Source of the DNA: Rufibacter radiotolerans
GTDB lineage: Bacteria; Bacteroidota; Bacteroidia; Cytophagales; Hymenobacteraceae
Assembly: GCF_001078055.1 (NCBI RefSeq)
Contig: NZ_CP010777.1
Span: 456,408 to 520,407, forward strand
DNA length: 64,000 bases
Direction: 5' to 3'
In this document: in pieces, positions 34,684-43,558 of the stretch
How positions within the stretch are numbered: position 1 is the first letter of the stretch
Layout of the letters: each line of letters opens with the position of its first letter
Notes under the pieces: generated by a model
The model's database searches: none
The model's input: the letters and a program-made list of their open reading frames with translations, nothing else
Told to the model about the DNA's origin: nothing
Position numbers and translations under genes: made by a program

Positions 34684-34720
34684 CGTTTAGGGCCGTTTTA
34701 GAGAAAACAGGCGCTAAACA
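34684..34720. repeat. Dispersed palindrome, family A
   Basis: CGTTTAGGGCCGTTTT and AAAACAGGCGCTAAAC pair imperfectly; a variant with shortened T/A runs. Lies 20 nt upstream of the first PAP2 gene. Confidence 0.72.
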
Positions 34721-34740
34721 GAATATGACTAATTGGAGGT

Positions 34741-35463
34741 ATGAAGAAGACGTTTCGGAAATTTGTGGCTTCCCTGGCCCTATTCACCGTGGAGCTGGTG
34801 GTGCTATGGGCAGTGTTCATCTTATGCATTATCCTGTTTTTCTGGCTGGCGCGTGCCGTGCTGCCGGGCCATGAACTGGGCTTTGACAAAATGGCCTTCG
34901 CCTGGGCCGATGCCCGGGCCAACCCGGTCCTGACGGAGATTATAAAGGGCGTCACGTTCCTGGCCTCGCGTAATTTTATAACGGGGGCAGGGCTTATGAT
35001 GATCGGGTATTTTCTGTTTGTGAAAAAGCACAAGTGGTACTCGCTCAAAGTGCCGGTTATTGCCATTGGCAGTATCTCGCTTAACCTGTTGCTCAAGTAT
35101 ATCTTTAACCGGCCCCGGCCGTTGGTGCCGCACCTGGTAGATTCTTACGGCCTTAGTTTCCCCAGCGGGCACGCCATGATCAGCGCCTCTTTTTACGGGC
35201 TGCTTATTTACCTGGTCTGGAAACACGTAGAGGTGCCGGCCTGGCGGTTTCTGCTGGTCTTTTTGATCTCCTTGCTTATTCTCTTCATCGGCTTTAGCCG
35301 CGTGTACCTGCACGTGCACTACGCCACCGATGTGGCCGCCGGGCTGGCCGCCGGGCTGGGTTGGGTGATTCTGGCCAATGCCCTCATTAACCGCATGGAG
35401 AAATTCTCTAAACGTAACCTGAACCCGGTGGTGAAAGGCGAGGAGCCCCACCGTATAGTGTAA
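34741..35463 (+). CDS. PAP2-family phosphatase (membrane lipid phosphatase type)
   Basis: A 240-residue inner-membrane phosphatase with about six helices. The three PAP2 active-site motifs are present: KYIFNRPRP (about 120-128), PSGHAMISA (about 141-149) and SRVYLHVHYATDV (about 184-196, catalytic His). Family members dephosphorylate phosphatidic acid, PGP or undecaprenyl pyrophosphate; which one applies here is open. It is a paralogue of the gene beyond the tRNA, sharing MISA/GGAFWG-type and IGFSRVYL segments. Confidence 0.92.
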   Translation: MKKTFRKFVASLALFTVELVVLWAVFILCIILFFWLARAVLPGHELGFDKMAFAWADARANPVLTEIIKGVTFLASRNFITGAGLMMIGYFLFVKKHKWYSLKVPVIAIGSISLNLLLKYIFNRPRPLVPHLVDSYGLSFPSGHAMISASFYGLLIYLVWKHVEVPAWRFLLVFLISLLILFIGFSRVYLHVHYATDVAAGLAAGLGWVILANALINRMEKFSKRNLNPVVKGEEPHRIV

Positions 35464-35630
35464 GGCACGGGGAGCTTTTTATCCTTCTGGGAAAACAGGT
35501 GGGCAGGGTCTTTGGTAACAACGCTGAATTTTTTTCTGGAAACGGTTTTTCTAACCCGTTGGAAATCAAGGGGCAGAAAACAGATGCCTTGAAAACTGGA
35601 AAAATATTTGCCAAAAAGGCCTCTGGGCTA

Positions 35631-35659
35631 TTGCAGTTAAACAAAAAGCAGTATTTTTG
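35631..35659 (+). promoter_or_regulatory. Promoter of tRNA-Leu
   Basis: A Bacteroidota housekeeping promoter: -33 TTG at 35631-35633, 18 nt spacer, -7 TATTTTTG (TAnnTTTG) at 35652-35659. It lies about 30 nt ahead of the tRNA. Confidence 0.75.
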
Positions 35660-35689
35660 TATTCCCTAAAGCAATGAAGGGATATTGTT

Positions 35690-35771
35690 GCGCTGGTGGC
35701 GAAATTGGTAGACGCACTGTCTTCAGGTGGCAGCGCCTTCGGGTGTGGGAGTTCGAGTCTCCCCCAGCGCA
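35690..35771 (+). tRNA. tRNA-Leu (CAG)
   Basis: The acceptor stem GCGCTGG pairs with CCAGCGC (35764-35770); the discriminator base is A. The D arm is GCG...CGC. The anticodon stem CTGTC/GGCAG encloses the loop TTCAGGT, so the anticodon is CAG. A long variable arm (class II tRNA) and the T arm GGGAG-TTCGAGT-CTCCC follow. The 3' CCA is not encoded. Confidence 0.95.
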
Positions 35772-35774
35772 CGT

Positions 35775-35808
35775 AAAAAGCCGGTCTCTTTTTGAGGCCG
35801 GCTTTTTT
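35775..35808 (+). terminator. Intrinsic terminator of tRNA-Leu
   Basis: AAAAAGCCGG and CCGGCTTTTTT enclose a CTC/GAG-paired loop region, immediately after the tRNA. Confidence 0.9.
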
Positions 35809-35893
35809 ATTTTTGTCCCGCCGGGTTCCCCTTAGGCCTTCGCCTTGAATCTTTCTACCGTGCCTCTTGCGTACAACCCCAAAACCGCACCAG

Positions 35894-36604
35894 ATGAAAA
35901 GGCTAAGAGAACATACAGAAAAGGGGATAGCGGCTTTCCTGGCGGTGCTGTCTCTGGAGATAGTCATTGCGTGGCTGGTGTTTATTGGTTCTGTGTTCCT
36001 CTTTTTCTGGATGACCCATACCGTGTTTGTGGAGCAGGAACGGGACCTGGACCGCGCTGCCTTCGCTCTGGCGGGGGAAATTACCACCCCACAGACCACC
36101 AGTGTCATGTACTTCATCACGTTTTTCGGGTCTAAGAATTTTCTGATAGGCGGGTCTATTGCCTTGGCATTGCTGTTCGTGTTTTTTGAGCGGTGGCGGT
36201 TCTACTCCGTGAAGATCATTGCCATTTCTGCCACCACCACGCTGTTTAACCAAAGCATGAAGTTCTTCTTTGACCGGCCCCGGCCAGAGACTGCCTTTCT
36301 GGAACAGGGCGGCAACAGTTTCCCCAGTGGCCACGCCATGATTGGCGGTGCGTTCTGGGGCCTCATCATTTACCTGATCTGGACCAACGTGCGGCAGAAA
36401 GGGGCCCGGTGGTTTCTGGTTTCACTGGTGGGTTTCTGGATCCTGCTCATCGGCTTTAGCCGCGTGTACTTGAATGTGCATTATGCCTCAGATGTGCTGG
36501 CGGGCTGGGGAGCGGGGCTTTTCTGGCTCATGATCGCTATCTCGCTGCTGAAGCGGCTGCAGACCCGGCTGGGCCGAAAAGTGGAGCGGCAGATGGAGGA
36601 GTAA
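35894..36604 (+). CDS. PAP2-family phosphatase, second copy
   Basis: A 236-residue membrane phosphatase, start taken at the ATG at 35894 (MKRLREHTEKGIAAF); an upstream TTG in frame at 35867 is less likely. PAP2 motifs: KFFFDRPRPETAF, PSGHAMIGGAFWG and IGFSRVYLNVHYASDV. It differs from the first copy in its N-terminus and central loops, so the duplication is old. The two copies flank tRNA-Leu. Confidence 0.9.
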   Translation: MKRLREHTEKGIAAFLAVLSLEIVIAWLVFIGSVFLFFWMTHTVFVEQERDLDRAAFALAGEITTPQTTSVMYFITFFGSKNFLIGGSIALALLFVFFERWRFYSVKIIAISATTTLFNQSMKFFFDRPRPETAFLEQGGNSFPSGHAMIGGAFWGLIIYLIWTNVRQKGARWFLVSLVGFWILLIGFSRVYLNVHYASDVLAGWGAGLFWLMIAISLLKRLQTRLGRKVERQMEE

Positions 36605-36662
36605 GGCCGTTGGCTACCGGCGGTTTTCTACCGTATGTGGGTTTACTTTGCTATTATTGCGG

Positions 36663-36691
36663 TTGCTTCTAGCGCCAATCTTCTATTTTTG
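36663..36691 (+). promoter_or_regulatory. Promoter of fabV
   Basis: -33 TTG at 36663-36665, 18 nt spacer, -7 TATTTTTG at 36684-36691: an exact TTG/TAnnTTTG match, 73 nt before the fabV start. Confidence 0.75.
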
Positions 36692-36764
36692 TAAATAAAT
36701 TGACCAATTTACGTCTGCAAATCTTTAGACAGCCAGACAGACGTAATCTGTAAAACCGTTATCC

Positions 36765-37961
36765 ATGATTATTACGCCAAAAGTACGCGGGTTCATTTGC
36801 CTTACCGCCCACCCCAAAGGATGCGAGCAAAATGTAGTGAACCAGATCAACTACGTGAAATCCAAAGGCCCAATTGAGGGTCCTAAAAGAGTATTGGTGC
36901 TGGGTGCCTCTACCGGTTTTGGGCTTGCCTCCAGAATAACCAGTGCCTTTGGCGCGAACGCCGCCACCATTGGTGTCTTCTTTGAAAAACCTGCCGCCGA
37001 AGGAAAGCCGGGTTCACCGGGTTGGTACAACACCGCGGCCTTTGAGAAAGAGGCCCAAAAAGCCGGCCTGTACGCCAAAAGCATTAACGGCGACGCTTTC
37101 TCTGACGAAATCAAAAGAACCACCCTTGACCTGATCAAAGCCGACCTGGGCCAGATTGACCTGGTGATCTATAGCCTGGCCTCGCCTCGCCGGGTACACC
37201 CTAAAACCGGGGTTATCCATAATTCCGTGCTCAAGCCTATTGGCCAGCCGTTCTCTAACAAGACCGTAGATTTCCATACCGGAAACGTGTCTGAGGTGAC
37301 CATTACCCCGGCCAGCGACGAAGACATTGCCAATACCGTGGCCGTGATGGGCGGCGAGGACTGGGAAATGTGGATAGACGCACTAAAGGCCGAGAACCTC
37401 CTCGCACCAGGTGCCACCACCGTGGCCTATTCTTACATTGGACCATCGCTCACCGAGGCCGTGTACCGCAAAGGCACCATTGGCCGCGCCAAAGACCACC
37501 TGGAGGCCACCGCCTTCACCATCTCAGACAAGCTTAAGGACCTGAACGGCAAAGCCTACGTGTCGGTGAACAAGGCCCTGGTGACCCAGGCCAGCTCGGC
37601 TATTCCGGTAATTCCGTTGTATATCTCGTTGCTTTATAAAGTGATGAAGGCGAAAGGCCTGCATGAAGGCACCATTGAGCAGATTCAGCGCCTGTTCCAG
37701 GAGCGTCTTTACACCGGCGGCGAAGTAGCGGTAGATGAAAAAGGCAGAATACGTGTAGACGACTGGGAAATGCGCGATGACGTGCAAGCCGAAGTGGCCG
37801 CCCTCTGGGAGAAAGCCAGCACCGAAAGCCTCCCCGAGATTGGCGACCTGCAAGGCTACCGCACCGACTTCTTCAACCTGTTCGGGTTTGAAGTACCTGG
37901 CGTGAATTATGACGAAGACGTAAACGAATTGGTAGAAGTGCCAGGCCTGGTAGGGGCATAA
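36765..37961 (+). CDS. fabV: Trans-2-enoyl-ACP/CoA reductase FabV
   Basis: A 398-residue NADH-dependent enoyl reductase of the large FabV type, which does the last step of fatty-acid elongation and is insensitive to triclosan in other species. Motifs: MIITPKVRGFICLTAHPKG at the N-terminus, the coenzyme loop RVLVLGASTGFGLASRI (about 42-58), YSLASPRRVHPKTG, and the active site YRKGTIGRAK with the Tyr-x8-Lys spacing. Full length for the family. It may be the enoyl reductase of this organism, as no fabI is in this window. Preceded by a strong promoter. Confidence 0.94.
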   Translation: MIITPKVRGFICLTAHPKGCEQNVVNQINYVKSKGPIEGPKRVLVLGASTGFGLASRITSAFGANAATIGVFFEKPAAEGKPGSPGWYNTAAFEKEAQKAGLYAKSINGDAFSDEIKRTTLDLIKADLGQIDLVIYSLASPRRVHPKTGVIHNSVLKPIGQPFSNKTVDFHTGNVSEVTITPASDEDIANTVAVMGGEDWEMWIDALKAENLLAPGATTVAYSYIGPSLTEAVYRKGTIGRAKDHLEATAFTISDKLKDLNGKAYVSVNKALVTQASSAIPVIPLYISLLYKVMKAKGLHEGTIEQIQRLFQERLYTGGEVAVDEKGRIRVDDWEMRDDVQAEVAALWEKASTESLPEIGDLQGYRTDFFNLFGFEVPGVNYDEDVNELVEVPGLVGA

Positions 37962-37977
37962 GGCACGTTTTATCTTA

Positions 37978-38051
37978 TCTGAAAGGACCTTGTGGTCTAC
38001 CTGTATGGACTCTGTTAGAAGAGCCAACGCAGATAGACCACAAGATCCTTT
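37978..38051. repeat. Inverted-repeat element, family B (variant)
   Basis: TCTGAAAGGACCTTGTGGTC and the near-complement (TAGACCACAAGATCC) enclose a different, shorter interior. It follows the fabV stop by 17 nt and may end its transcript. Confidence 0.75.
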
Positions 38052-38106
38052 TTATTTAATCCGGAAAGGAAATAGACGGGTAGTGAAGTGGGATAAGAAA
38101 TATGTT

Positions 38107-38640
38107 TTACTGAGATATCTCAGGCAACAGTTTTTGGTAGAGCTTCAGGTTCTCTTCATCAAACACCACAAAGGTGACCTGTTCTGGCAAAGCGTGGTGA
38201 GCCAGGAACTCTTTCACGGTCTTTACCGCTATCTCGGCGGCTTTGGTTTTGGGGAAGCCGTATACTCCCGTGCTGATGTTGGGGAACGCGATGGTTTTAA
38301 GGCCGTGGTGCTGGGCCAACAGCAGGGAATTGCGGTAGCAGTGGGCCAGAAGCTCGGGTTCGTCCCGTTCGCCGCCGCTCCAGACCGGACCCACGGTATG
38401 GATCACGTACTTTGCCAGAAGGTTGCCGGCCGTGGTAATGACCGCCTCACCGGTTTCGCAACCACCCTGGCGGGCCACTATCTTGCGGCACTCCGCCAGA
38501 ATAGATGGTCCGCCCGCCCTATGGATGGCCCCATCTACGCCGCCACCGCCCAGCAGGCTGGAGTTAGCCGCGTTGACAATGGCATCTGCCGCAACCTTGG
38601 TGATGTCTCCCCTAAGTAACTGTATTCTGCTGGCTTCCAT
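38107..38640 (-). CDS. Macro-domain O-acetyl-ADP-ribose deacetylase
   Basis: A 177-residue macro domain of the YmdB/MacroD type. [40 protein letters not shown] carries the ADP-ribose loop (residues 5-44, read in pieces [19 protein letters not shown]) and [11 protein letters not shown] is the second ligand loop. Expected activity: removing O-acetyl or ADP-ribosyl groups. It stands alone between fabV and the GAF protein and shows no partner gene. Confidence 0.92.
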   Translation of the reverse strand: MEASRIQLLRGDITKVAADAIVNAANSSLLGGGGVDGAIHRAGGPSILAECRKIVARQGGCETGEAVITTAGNLLAKYVIHTVGPVWSGGERDEPELLAHCYRNSLLLAQHHGLKTIAFPNISTGVYGFPKTKAAEIAVKTVKEFLAHHALPEQVTFVVFDEENLKLYQKLLPEISQ

Positions 38641-38655
38641 GGCTTGGGTTAATTT

Positions 38656-38858
38656 CTAGTGATTAGTTGTTGGTGATTAGTGATTAGGAGTAGGTAGTGT
38701 AAAGCATTTTACGTTTTGGGGCTGTTTTCCAGAAAACAGGCTCAAAACGGGATGAAGGATAATCAGATATAAAAATAACTCTTACAGGTAGCCTATGCTT
38801 TATACTCTCTTCACTTCCTAACAACTAATCACTAGTTACTAATCACTACCGCTAGCAA
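38656..38858. repeat. Intergenic region with GTGATTAG repeats
   Basis: TAGTGATTAGTTGTTGGTG (38656-38685) is repeated in inverted sense near 38819-38849 (AACAACTAATCACTAG), around a family-A palindrome. A related GTTAGTGATTAGTTGTTCG stands at 57066-57085. No gene. Confidence 0.6.
38712..38749. repeat. Dispersed palindrome, family A
   Basis: CGTTTTGGGGCTGTTTTCC and GAAAACAGGCTCAAAACG pair with a few mismatches. Confidence 0.8.
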
Positions 38859-41186
38859 CTAAACCTTCACCCGTACCCGAAGGGCTTTGAGGCCACTTAC
38901 ACCTTGCAGTTCTTCTACCTCTAGGTGTTCAATCTCGTCATAGAGGATGCCTTTGTTCTGGAGGTACTCAATGTATTCCAGGTACTCGTTGGCTTCACGG
39001 GCCTGGGAGTAGGCAATGGCGATTTTGCCGGGCTGGGTGAGGCGTTCCTCAGAGTCGCGCACCAGGGCTTTGTCTACCCGCTTCTTCACAATCTCATACC
39101 TGATGTTGTAGGCGCCGTCTACGTCAAACTTGCGCTCATCTTGCCTGAACCTGATGGCCAGCGGCTGGCTATGGATCAAAATGAGCTGCGTGGTTTCCAA
39201 GGGCACTTTCAGTTGGGGCTTGAGATTATGCGCCAGGCGGGTCACCTCACACATCACCATCAGTTGCCACAGGCGTAGGTTCCGCAGGAACATGATGTCA
39301 AACGGCTGCCGCTCTTCCAAAGAGGCCCCCACGTAAATGTTGAACTCCACGCCATCGGTCTTGAATTTCTCAAAATAGTGCGGGTACATCTGCTGGGCGT
39401 TGAGCTCTTCTTGCTCTATGTACTCAGAAATGGTCTCATTGATGAGCGTGAGGCTTTCTTCAAAGGCTTTGCGGCGCTTGTACAAGATGCCCAGTTGGGG
39501 ATCCATGGCGTCACGGTAGTTCTGGATGTAGGGCAGCAGGTCTGGGTGCGTGGCTTCCAGGAACTCAAACATAGGCTCTACCTGGGTGCGCAGCATCTCA
39601 AAGATGAGGATTCCGTCCTGAGACAGGAACCCTTTCTTCAGAAGCCGGAGGTGCTTAGACACCGAGAACCGAAGCTCGTCCAGAATAGGCAGCGCATGCA
39701 CTTCCAGGGCCTTTTTCAAGATACGCTCCGCCAGTTGCAGGTGCTCGGTTAAGTCGCCCAGAATGGCGGTGTTCCGTTCGGTGCTGGAACTGCGCACATC
39801 GGCGGCGGCGTAAAGCGGGTACACATCCGGGAAAATGATGGGTTCCATCTCCACCGGGCCTCCGGTCACGTTCATTTTGTCCAGCATGTTGAGGGCCGCC
39901 TCCCTGAACCGCCACTCCAGCACGGGGTGAATAGCGGTGAATTTCTCTCTTATCACTGCCTGCACCCGGGCCTCAATCTCCTCTGAGTTCCGGTTGACCG
40001 CCACTGAGAAAAGCGGAAGGAACTGGTCCATTTTGGCCAGGGAGAAGTTGTCCAGGTCGCCGGGGTTGGGCGAACCCAGCTCCAGAATACCAATGGGCTC
40101 ATCGCCGTAGCGGAGCAGGGCCAAGACAATATTCCTGATGCCCATGGCCAGCATTTCCTCGCGCACGCCGTCTGGCAGCTGCTGGCTCTTGGCCACATCT
40201 TTGATCACCAACGGTTGCCCGTTCTGCACCAGGCTGTCATAAATGGCTTTGAAGCCCACATAACTGCTGCTGCTGGGCTCACTCTGGAGCAAAAAGCTGT
40301 GGTTGATCTTGTTCCCGAAGTTCACGAACGTGCTTCGGTTCTTGTAAAAGGCCGCTACCCCCAGCTGCAGGTGCGGACGCTTAAAGAAGATGCGCACCTT
40401 TTCCTGCAACTGCTCAAACCGGTCGGGGGCCAGCATCACGTCCCGTTCCAGCAGGTCATTCTTCAGAGATGACAATACCTCCTGCACCGTCACGTCTACC
40501 AGGTGCAGCGTGTAGAAACCGTTGATCTCAAACAGGTCTGGAGACAAAGCCTCCATCCAGATATCCATGTTCCGGATGTTGTCCAGCAGGTATTGGATGT
40601 CCTTCTCCGCAAGCTCAGGCAGGGGCTGGGTGTGGGTGATGTTCAGGAACTGGGTGTTAATCTCGACGTTGAAGTGGCGGTACAGCCCCAGTTGATAATC
40701 TGGGACGGTATAGATCAGGAACTCCTCATGGGGTACCTGCACCCCATAGAACTTCTCCAGAATAAGAAAATACACCATGCGCACCCGGTTGAAGAGCATG
40801 CGGTGCTCGTCAATGTTAAGGGGGCGCTTGAGTACGTTCTGGTCGGTGAGGATGATCTGCTTGAAGAGGTCTGTATAGTAAAAGCTGACGTCATAGAGCG
40901 GTCCCACCGTGCCAATGGCTTCCACCTCACGGGTGGCCGGCGGAAAAATGGCGGTCATGAGCAGGTCAATGACGCACTCATGCTGGGCCAGCACCTTAAG
41001 ATCGGTGATGGGCTCCAATAGTTCGGGCGCCTCCTGCAGCAGCCGGTTTATTTCCTGGGCACTCAACAAAAAGCTGCTTCGGCAACCGTCTTGCTGTTGT
41101 TGCCAATAGTCTATAATCGGTTTAAAGCTTAAATGAGCCTTGAAAGGAAATTTAGAGACGCTTATCTGGTGTTCTTGGGAGTGCAT
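38859..41186 (-). CDS. GAF-domain protein of unknown function, 775 aa
   Basis: A large soluble protein without signal peptide or membrane segment. A GAF-like segment lies about residues 310-410 (SSYVGFKAIYDSLVQNGQPLVIKDVA through EPIGILELGSPNPGDLDNFS). The N-terminal about 300 residues (YWQQQQDGCRSSFLLSAQEINRLL and following) and C-terminal about 350 residues (coiled-coil-like EESLTLINETISEYIEQEEL near 610, YSQAREANEYLEYIEYLQNKG near 735) match no family I can name. There is no kinase, cyclase or DNA-binding part. Similar proteins occur across Cytophagales. Possibly a signalling sensor; this is only an inference from the GAF-like segment. Confidence 0.8.
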   Translation of the reverse strand: MHSQEHQISVSKFPFKAHLSFKPIIDYWQQQQDGCRSSFLLSAQEINRLLQEAPELLEPITDLKVLAQHECVIDLLMTAIFPPATREVEAIGTVGPLYDVSFYYTDLFKQIILTDQNVLKRPLNIDEHRMLFNRVRMVYFLILEKFYGVQVPHEEFLIYTVPDYQLGLYRHFNVEINTQFLNITHTQPLPELAEKDIQYLLDNIRNMDIWMEALSPDLFEINGFYTLHLVDVTVQEVLSSLKNDLLERDVMLAPDRFEQLQEKVRIFFKRPHLQLGVAAFYKNRSTFVNFGNKINHSFLLQSEPSSSSYVGFKAIYDSLVQNGQPLVIKDVAKSQQLPDGVREEMLAMGIRNIVLALLRYGDEPIGILELGSPNPGDLDNFSLAKMDQFLPLFSVAVNRNSEEIEARVQAVIREKFTAIHPVLEWRFREAALNMLDKMNVTGGPVEMEPIIFPDVYPLYAAADVRSSSTERNTAILGDLTEHLQLAERILKKALEVHALPILDELRFSVSKHLRLLKKGFLSQDGILIFEMLRTQVEPMFEFLEATHPDLLPYIQNYRDAMDPQLGILYKRRKAFEESLTLINETISEYIEQEELNAQQMYPHYFEKFKTDGVEFNIYVGASLEERQPFDIMFLRNLRLWQLMVMCEVTRLAHNLKPQLKVPLETTQLILIHSQPLAIRFRQDERKFDVDGAYNIRYEIVKKRVDKALVRDSEERLTQPGKIAIAYSQAREANEYLEYIEYLQNKGILYDEIEHLEVEELQGVSGLKALRVRVKV

Positions 41187-41302
41187 ACACGGCTTTTAAC
41201 GCAAAATAGGCCTGACAGATACAAAATACCTGATATATAATGAAGATACTATATTAGATATGGCAGGGGAGCCCCGAACAGGAGTTGCCCAAGCCCTGAA
41301 AC

Positions 41303-41331
41303 AGAAAAGGCCTGCCCATGGCAAGCCTTTT
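41303..41331 (-). terminator. Probable terminator of the fasciclin gene
   Basis: AAAAGGCCTGCC and GGCAAGCCTTTT form an imperfect hairpin 22 nt past the minus-strand stop; a CTGTTTC follows on that strand rather than a pure T-run. Confidence 0.5.
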
Positions 41332-41352
41332 CAAAGAGCGGTTTTTAACCAA

Positions 41353-41928
41353 TTACATGGTAGGCAATACTACGGTGTCAATCACGTGGGTCACGCCATT
41401 GCTGGAGATCACATCTGCCGTGGAAACGTGGGCCCCGTTGATCATGACCATGTTGCCTTTGCGGGTAACGGTTAAAGTCTCTCCATTCACAGTCTTCAGT
41501 TTCTGGCCGTTTTTCAGGTCTTTGGCCTGCAGCTTGCCCGGTACTACGTGGAAGGTCAAGACAGACGTAAGCTTAGCTTTGTTCTCTGGCTTCAATAGCG
41601 TCTCTACCGTTCCGGCCGGTAACTTGTTAAAGGCAGCGTTGGTAGGCGCGAACACCGTGAAAGGACCTGTGCCCATCAAGGTTTCCACCAAGTCCGCGGC
41701 TTTCACGGCCGCTACCAGGGTGGTGTGGTCTTTAGAGCCTAAGGCGTTGGCCACAATGTTTTTAGAAGGCACCATTAAGGCACCGCCCACCATCACGCCC
41801 TCTTTTTTCTCCATGCCCGTGGTCTTAGCGGTTTTGGCTTTTTTAGTGGCCGAGGTTTGGGCAGAAACAGAAAGGGAAGTGAAAACAGTAGCTCCCGCTA
41901 CCACCATCATAAGAAAGGTTTTTTTCAT
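41353..41928 (-). CDS. Secreted fasciclin-domain protein
   Basis: A 191-residue protein; residues 1-24 are a signal peptide (MKKTFLMMVVAGATVFTSLSVSAQ). One fasciclin (FAS1) domain fills residues about 50-190. Its H1 motif is GPFTVFAPTNAAFNKLP, and the H2-like end is DVISSNGVTHVIDTVVLP. FAS1 domains bind other proteins or surfaces. A short Ala/Thr/Lys linker (SATKKAKTAKTTGMEKKEGV) precedes it. Likely periplasmic or surface-associated; the gene is alone. Confidence 0.92.
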   Translation of the reverse strand: MKKTFLMMVVAGATVFTSLSVSAQTSATKKAKTAKTTGMEKKEGVMVGGALMVPSKNIVANALGSKDHTTLVAAVKAADLVETLMGTGPFTVFAPTNAAFNKLPAGTVETLLKPENKAKLTSVLTFHVVPGKLQAKDLKNGQKLKTVNGETLTVTRKGNMVMINGAHVSTADVISSNGVTHVIDTVVLPTM

Positions 41929-42150
41929 TGGTTCGTGTTAAGGTTATTAGGTTTGTAGGTAGATATGCCAGACCTACGAGGGCTCCCTAACAACTGGATT
42001 TCCAAGGCTAGAAAATAAATTACCAGCCAACTGCAGGACAAGAAATTATGGTGATTTGGGCCTGGTTTGGCCGAGGAAACGAAGAAGCCATCGGCAGAGA
42101 CGCTCACAGGTCCTGTGCACGCTACGCGGTCTCTGGAGTGGGCGGCTTTG

Positions 42151-42188
42151 CGTTTTAAGCCTGTTTTCTGGAAAACAGGCTTAAAACG
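42151..42188. repeat. Dispersed palindrome, family A (perfect)
   Basis: CGTTTTAAGCCTGTTTTC and GAAAACAGGCTTAAAACG pair perfectly over 18 bp around TG. Here AAG in the left arm is matched by CTT in the right, a compensated variant. Lies 16 nt past the MFS gene's stop. Confidence 0.93.
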
Positions 42189-42204
42189 TGACAAATGAAA
42201 ATCC

Positions 42205-43365
42205 TTACTCCCCCTCGGTTTTAATGCGGCTGGAGAGGACGGCGACGGCTATGCCCATGAGGGCGATGAGGGCGAAGGAGAAGCGCAGGCTGCTGATGCC
42301 GGCCACCAGGCCAATCAAGGGCGGGCCAACCAGGAATCCGGCGAAGCCGATGGTGGAGACGGCGGCCAGGGCCATGCTGGGGGCCATGGTTTTGGTTCTT
42401 CCGGCTACGCTGTACACCAGCGGGACCACGGCAGAGACGCCGGCGCCTACCAGAAAGAAGCCTAGAATAGCGGTCCAGAGACCAGGGAAGAGCACGGCAA
42501 TGGCCAGGCCTAGGGTGGTTAAAATACCGCTGGTCTGCAGCACGCGCTTGAGCCCGAAGCGGGTGGTAAGCCTATCGGCGATGAAGCGGGTGAAGGCCAT
42601 GGTAGACATAAACGCAGTGTAGCCGGCGGCAATCCAGGCCTTTTCGGCGCCCACCACTTTCTGGAAATAGACGCCGCTCCAGTCAAACATGGCGCCTTCA
42701 CAGATAAGCGAGCAGAACGCGATCAGGCCCAGGCCCATCAGTTCCTTGTCGGGTTTCACAAACAGGGGCTGGTCTGCGTCGCGGGGTGCGTCTTGCGGTA
42801 GCGCGAATTGGTAGGCAAGGGCCACGCCCGCCAACACCAGGGCCATGATGAGCAGGAAATGGGGCAGGGGTTCTACGCCCATGCCAATCATGAGCGTGCC
42901 AATAGCCGCGCCGCCAAAGCCCGCCAGGCTCCAGAGCCCGTGGAAAGACGCCATAATGGATTTTTGGTACAGATGCTCCACGCCCACCGCCTGGGTGTTC
43001 ACAGAGATATTGCCCATGTTACTCGCAAACCCGAAGGCAAACAAAACCACCACCAACTGCAGCACGCTCTGGCTCATGCCAATCAGGACCAGGGTGCTGC
43101 AATACAGAAGCAGGGCGAAGGTGACCACTTTGCGGCTGCCTATTTTAGAGGTAAGCCAACCGGTGAAAGGTAAAGAAAGCATCAGGCCTACGGGTAAGGC
43201 AAACAAGACCATGCCCAGCTCAGACTCAGAAAGATGCAGACGGTTTTGGAGAGAAGGAATGCGGGCGCCCCAACTGGAAAAGCAGAGCCCTAAGAGAAAA
43301 AAGAGAACGCCTACGGCTATTCTATGGGCTTTGCGGGAAACGGGGGAGGCAAGGGTAAACAACAT
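42205..43365 (-). CDS. MFS transporter (YbjJ-like)
   Basis: A 386-residue protein with 12 predicted helices. The start is the ATG at 43365 (MLFTLASPVSRKAHRIAVG), since the in-frame upstream start at 43425 adds an unlikely tail and a -7-like box (CAAAAATA, 43384-43391) lies between them. GLMLSLPFTGWLTSKIGSRKV is the loop 2-3 motif, and NTQAVGVEHLYQKSIMASFHGLWSLAGFGGA matches the FucP/YbjJ-like branch. The substrate is unknown. Confidence 0.88.
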   Translation of the reverse strand: MLFTLASPVSRKAHRIAVGVLFFLLGLCFSSWGARIPSLQNRLHLSESELGMVLFALPVGLMLSLPFTGWLTSKIGSRKVVTFALLLYCSTLVLIGMSQSVLQLVVVLFAFGFASNMGNISVNTQAVGVEHLYQKSIMASFHGLWSLAGFGGAAIGTLMIGMGVEPLPHFLLIMALVLAGVALAYQFALPQDAPRDADQPLFVKPDKELMGLGLIAFCSLICEGAMFDWSGVYFQKVVGAEKAWIAAGYTAFMSTMAFTRFIADRLTTRFGLKRVLQTSGILTTLGLAIAVLFPGLWTAILGFFLVGAGVSAVVPLVYSVAGRTKTMAPSMALAAVSTIGFAGFLVGPPLIGLVAGISSLRFSFALIALMGIAVAVLSSRIKTEGE

Positions 43366-43520
43366 GGTAAGAAATGCTTTCGGCAAAAATAGCCCTTTTA
43401 TATGGGCCTGGTGTACAAGAGACACGTAAATGTAGGTACATGGTTCTAAGCAGCCACAAAAAAGAACCGCCGCCCCACCAGAAAGAACGGCAGGGCGGCG
43501 GCTGTAATAGAGAAGGAAGG

Positions 43521-43558
43521 CGTTTTAAGCCTGTTTTGGCCAAAACGGGCCTAAAACG
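43521..43558. repeat. Dispersed palindrome, family A
   Basis: CGTTTTAAGCCTGTTTTGG and CCAAAACGGGCCTAAAACG pair with two G-T type positions. Abuts the stop codon of the thioredoxin-like gene (43559-43561). Confidence 0.88.

Noticed and set aside
34822..35451. 209-residue minus-strand frame opposite the first PAP2 gene
   Set aside because: Antisense shadow; rich in Gln/His/Pro, no family, no start region.
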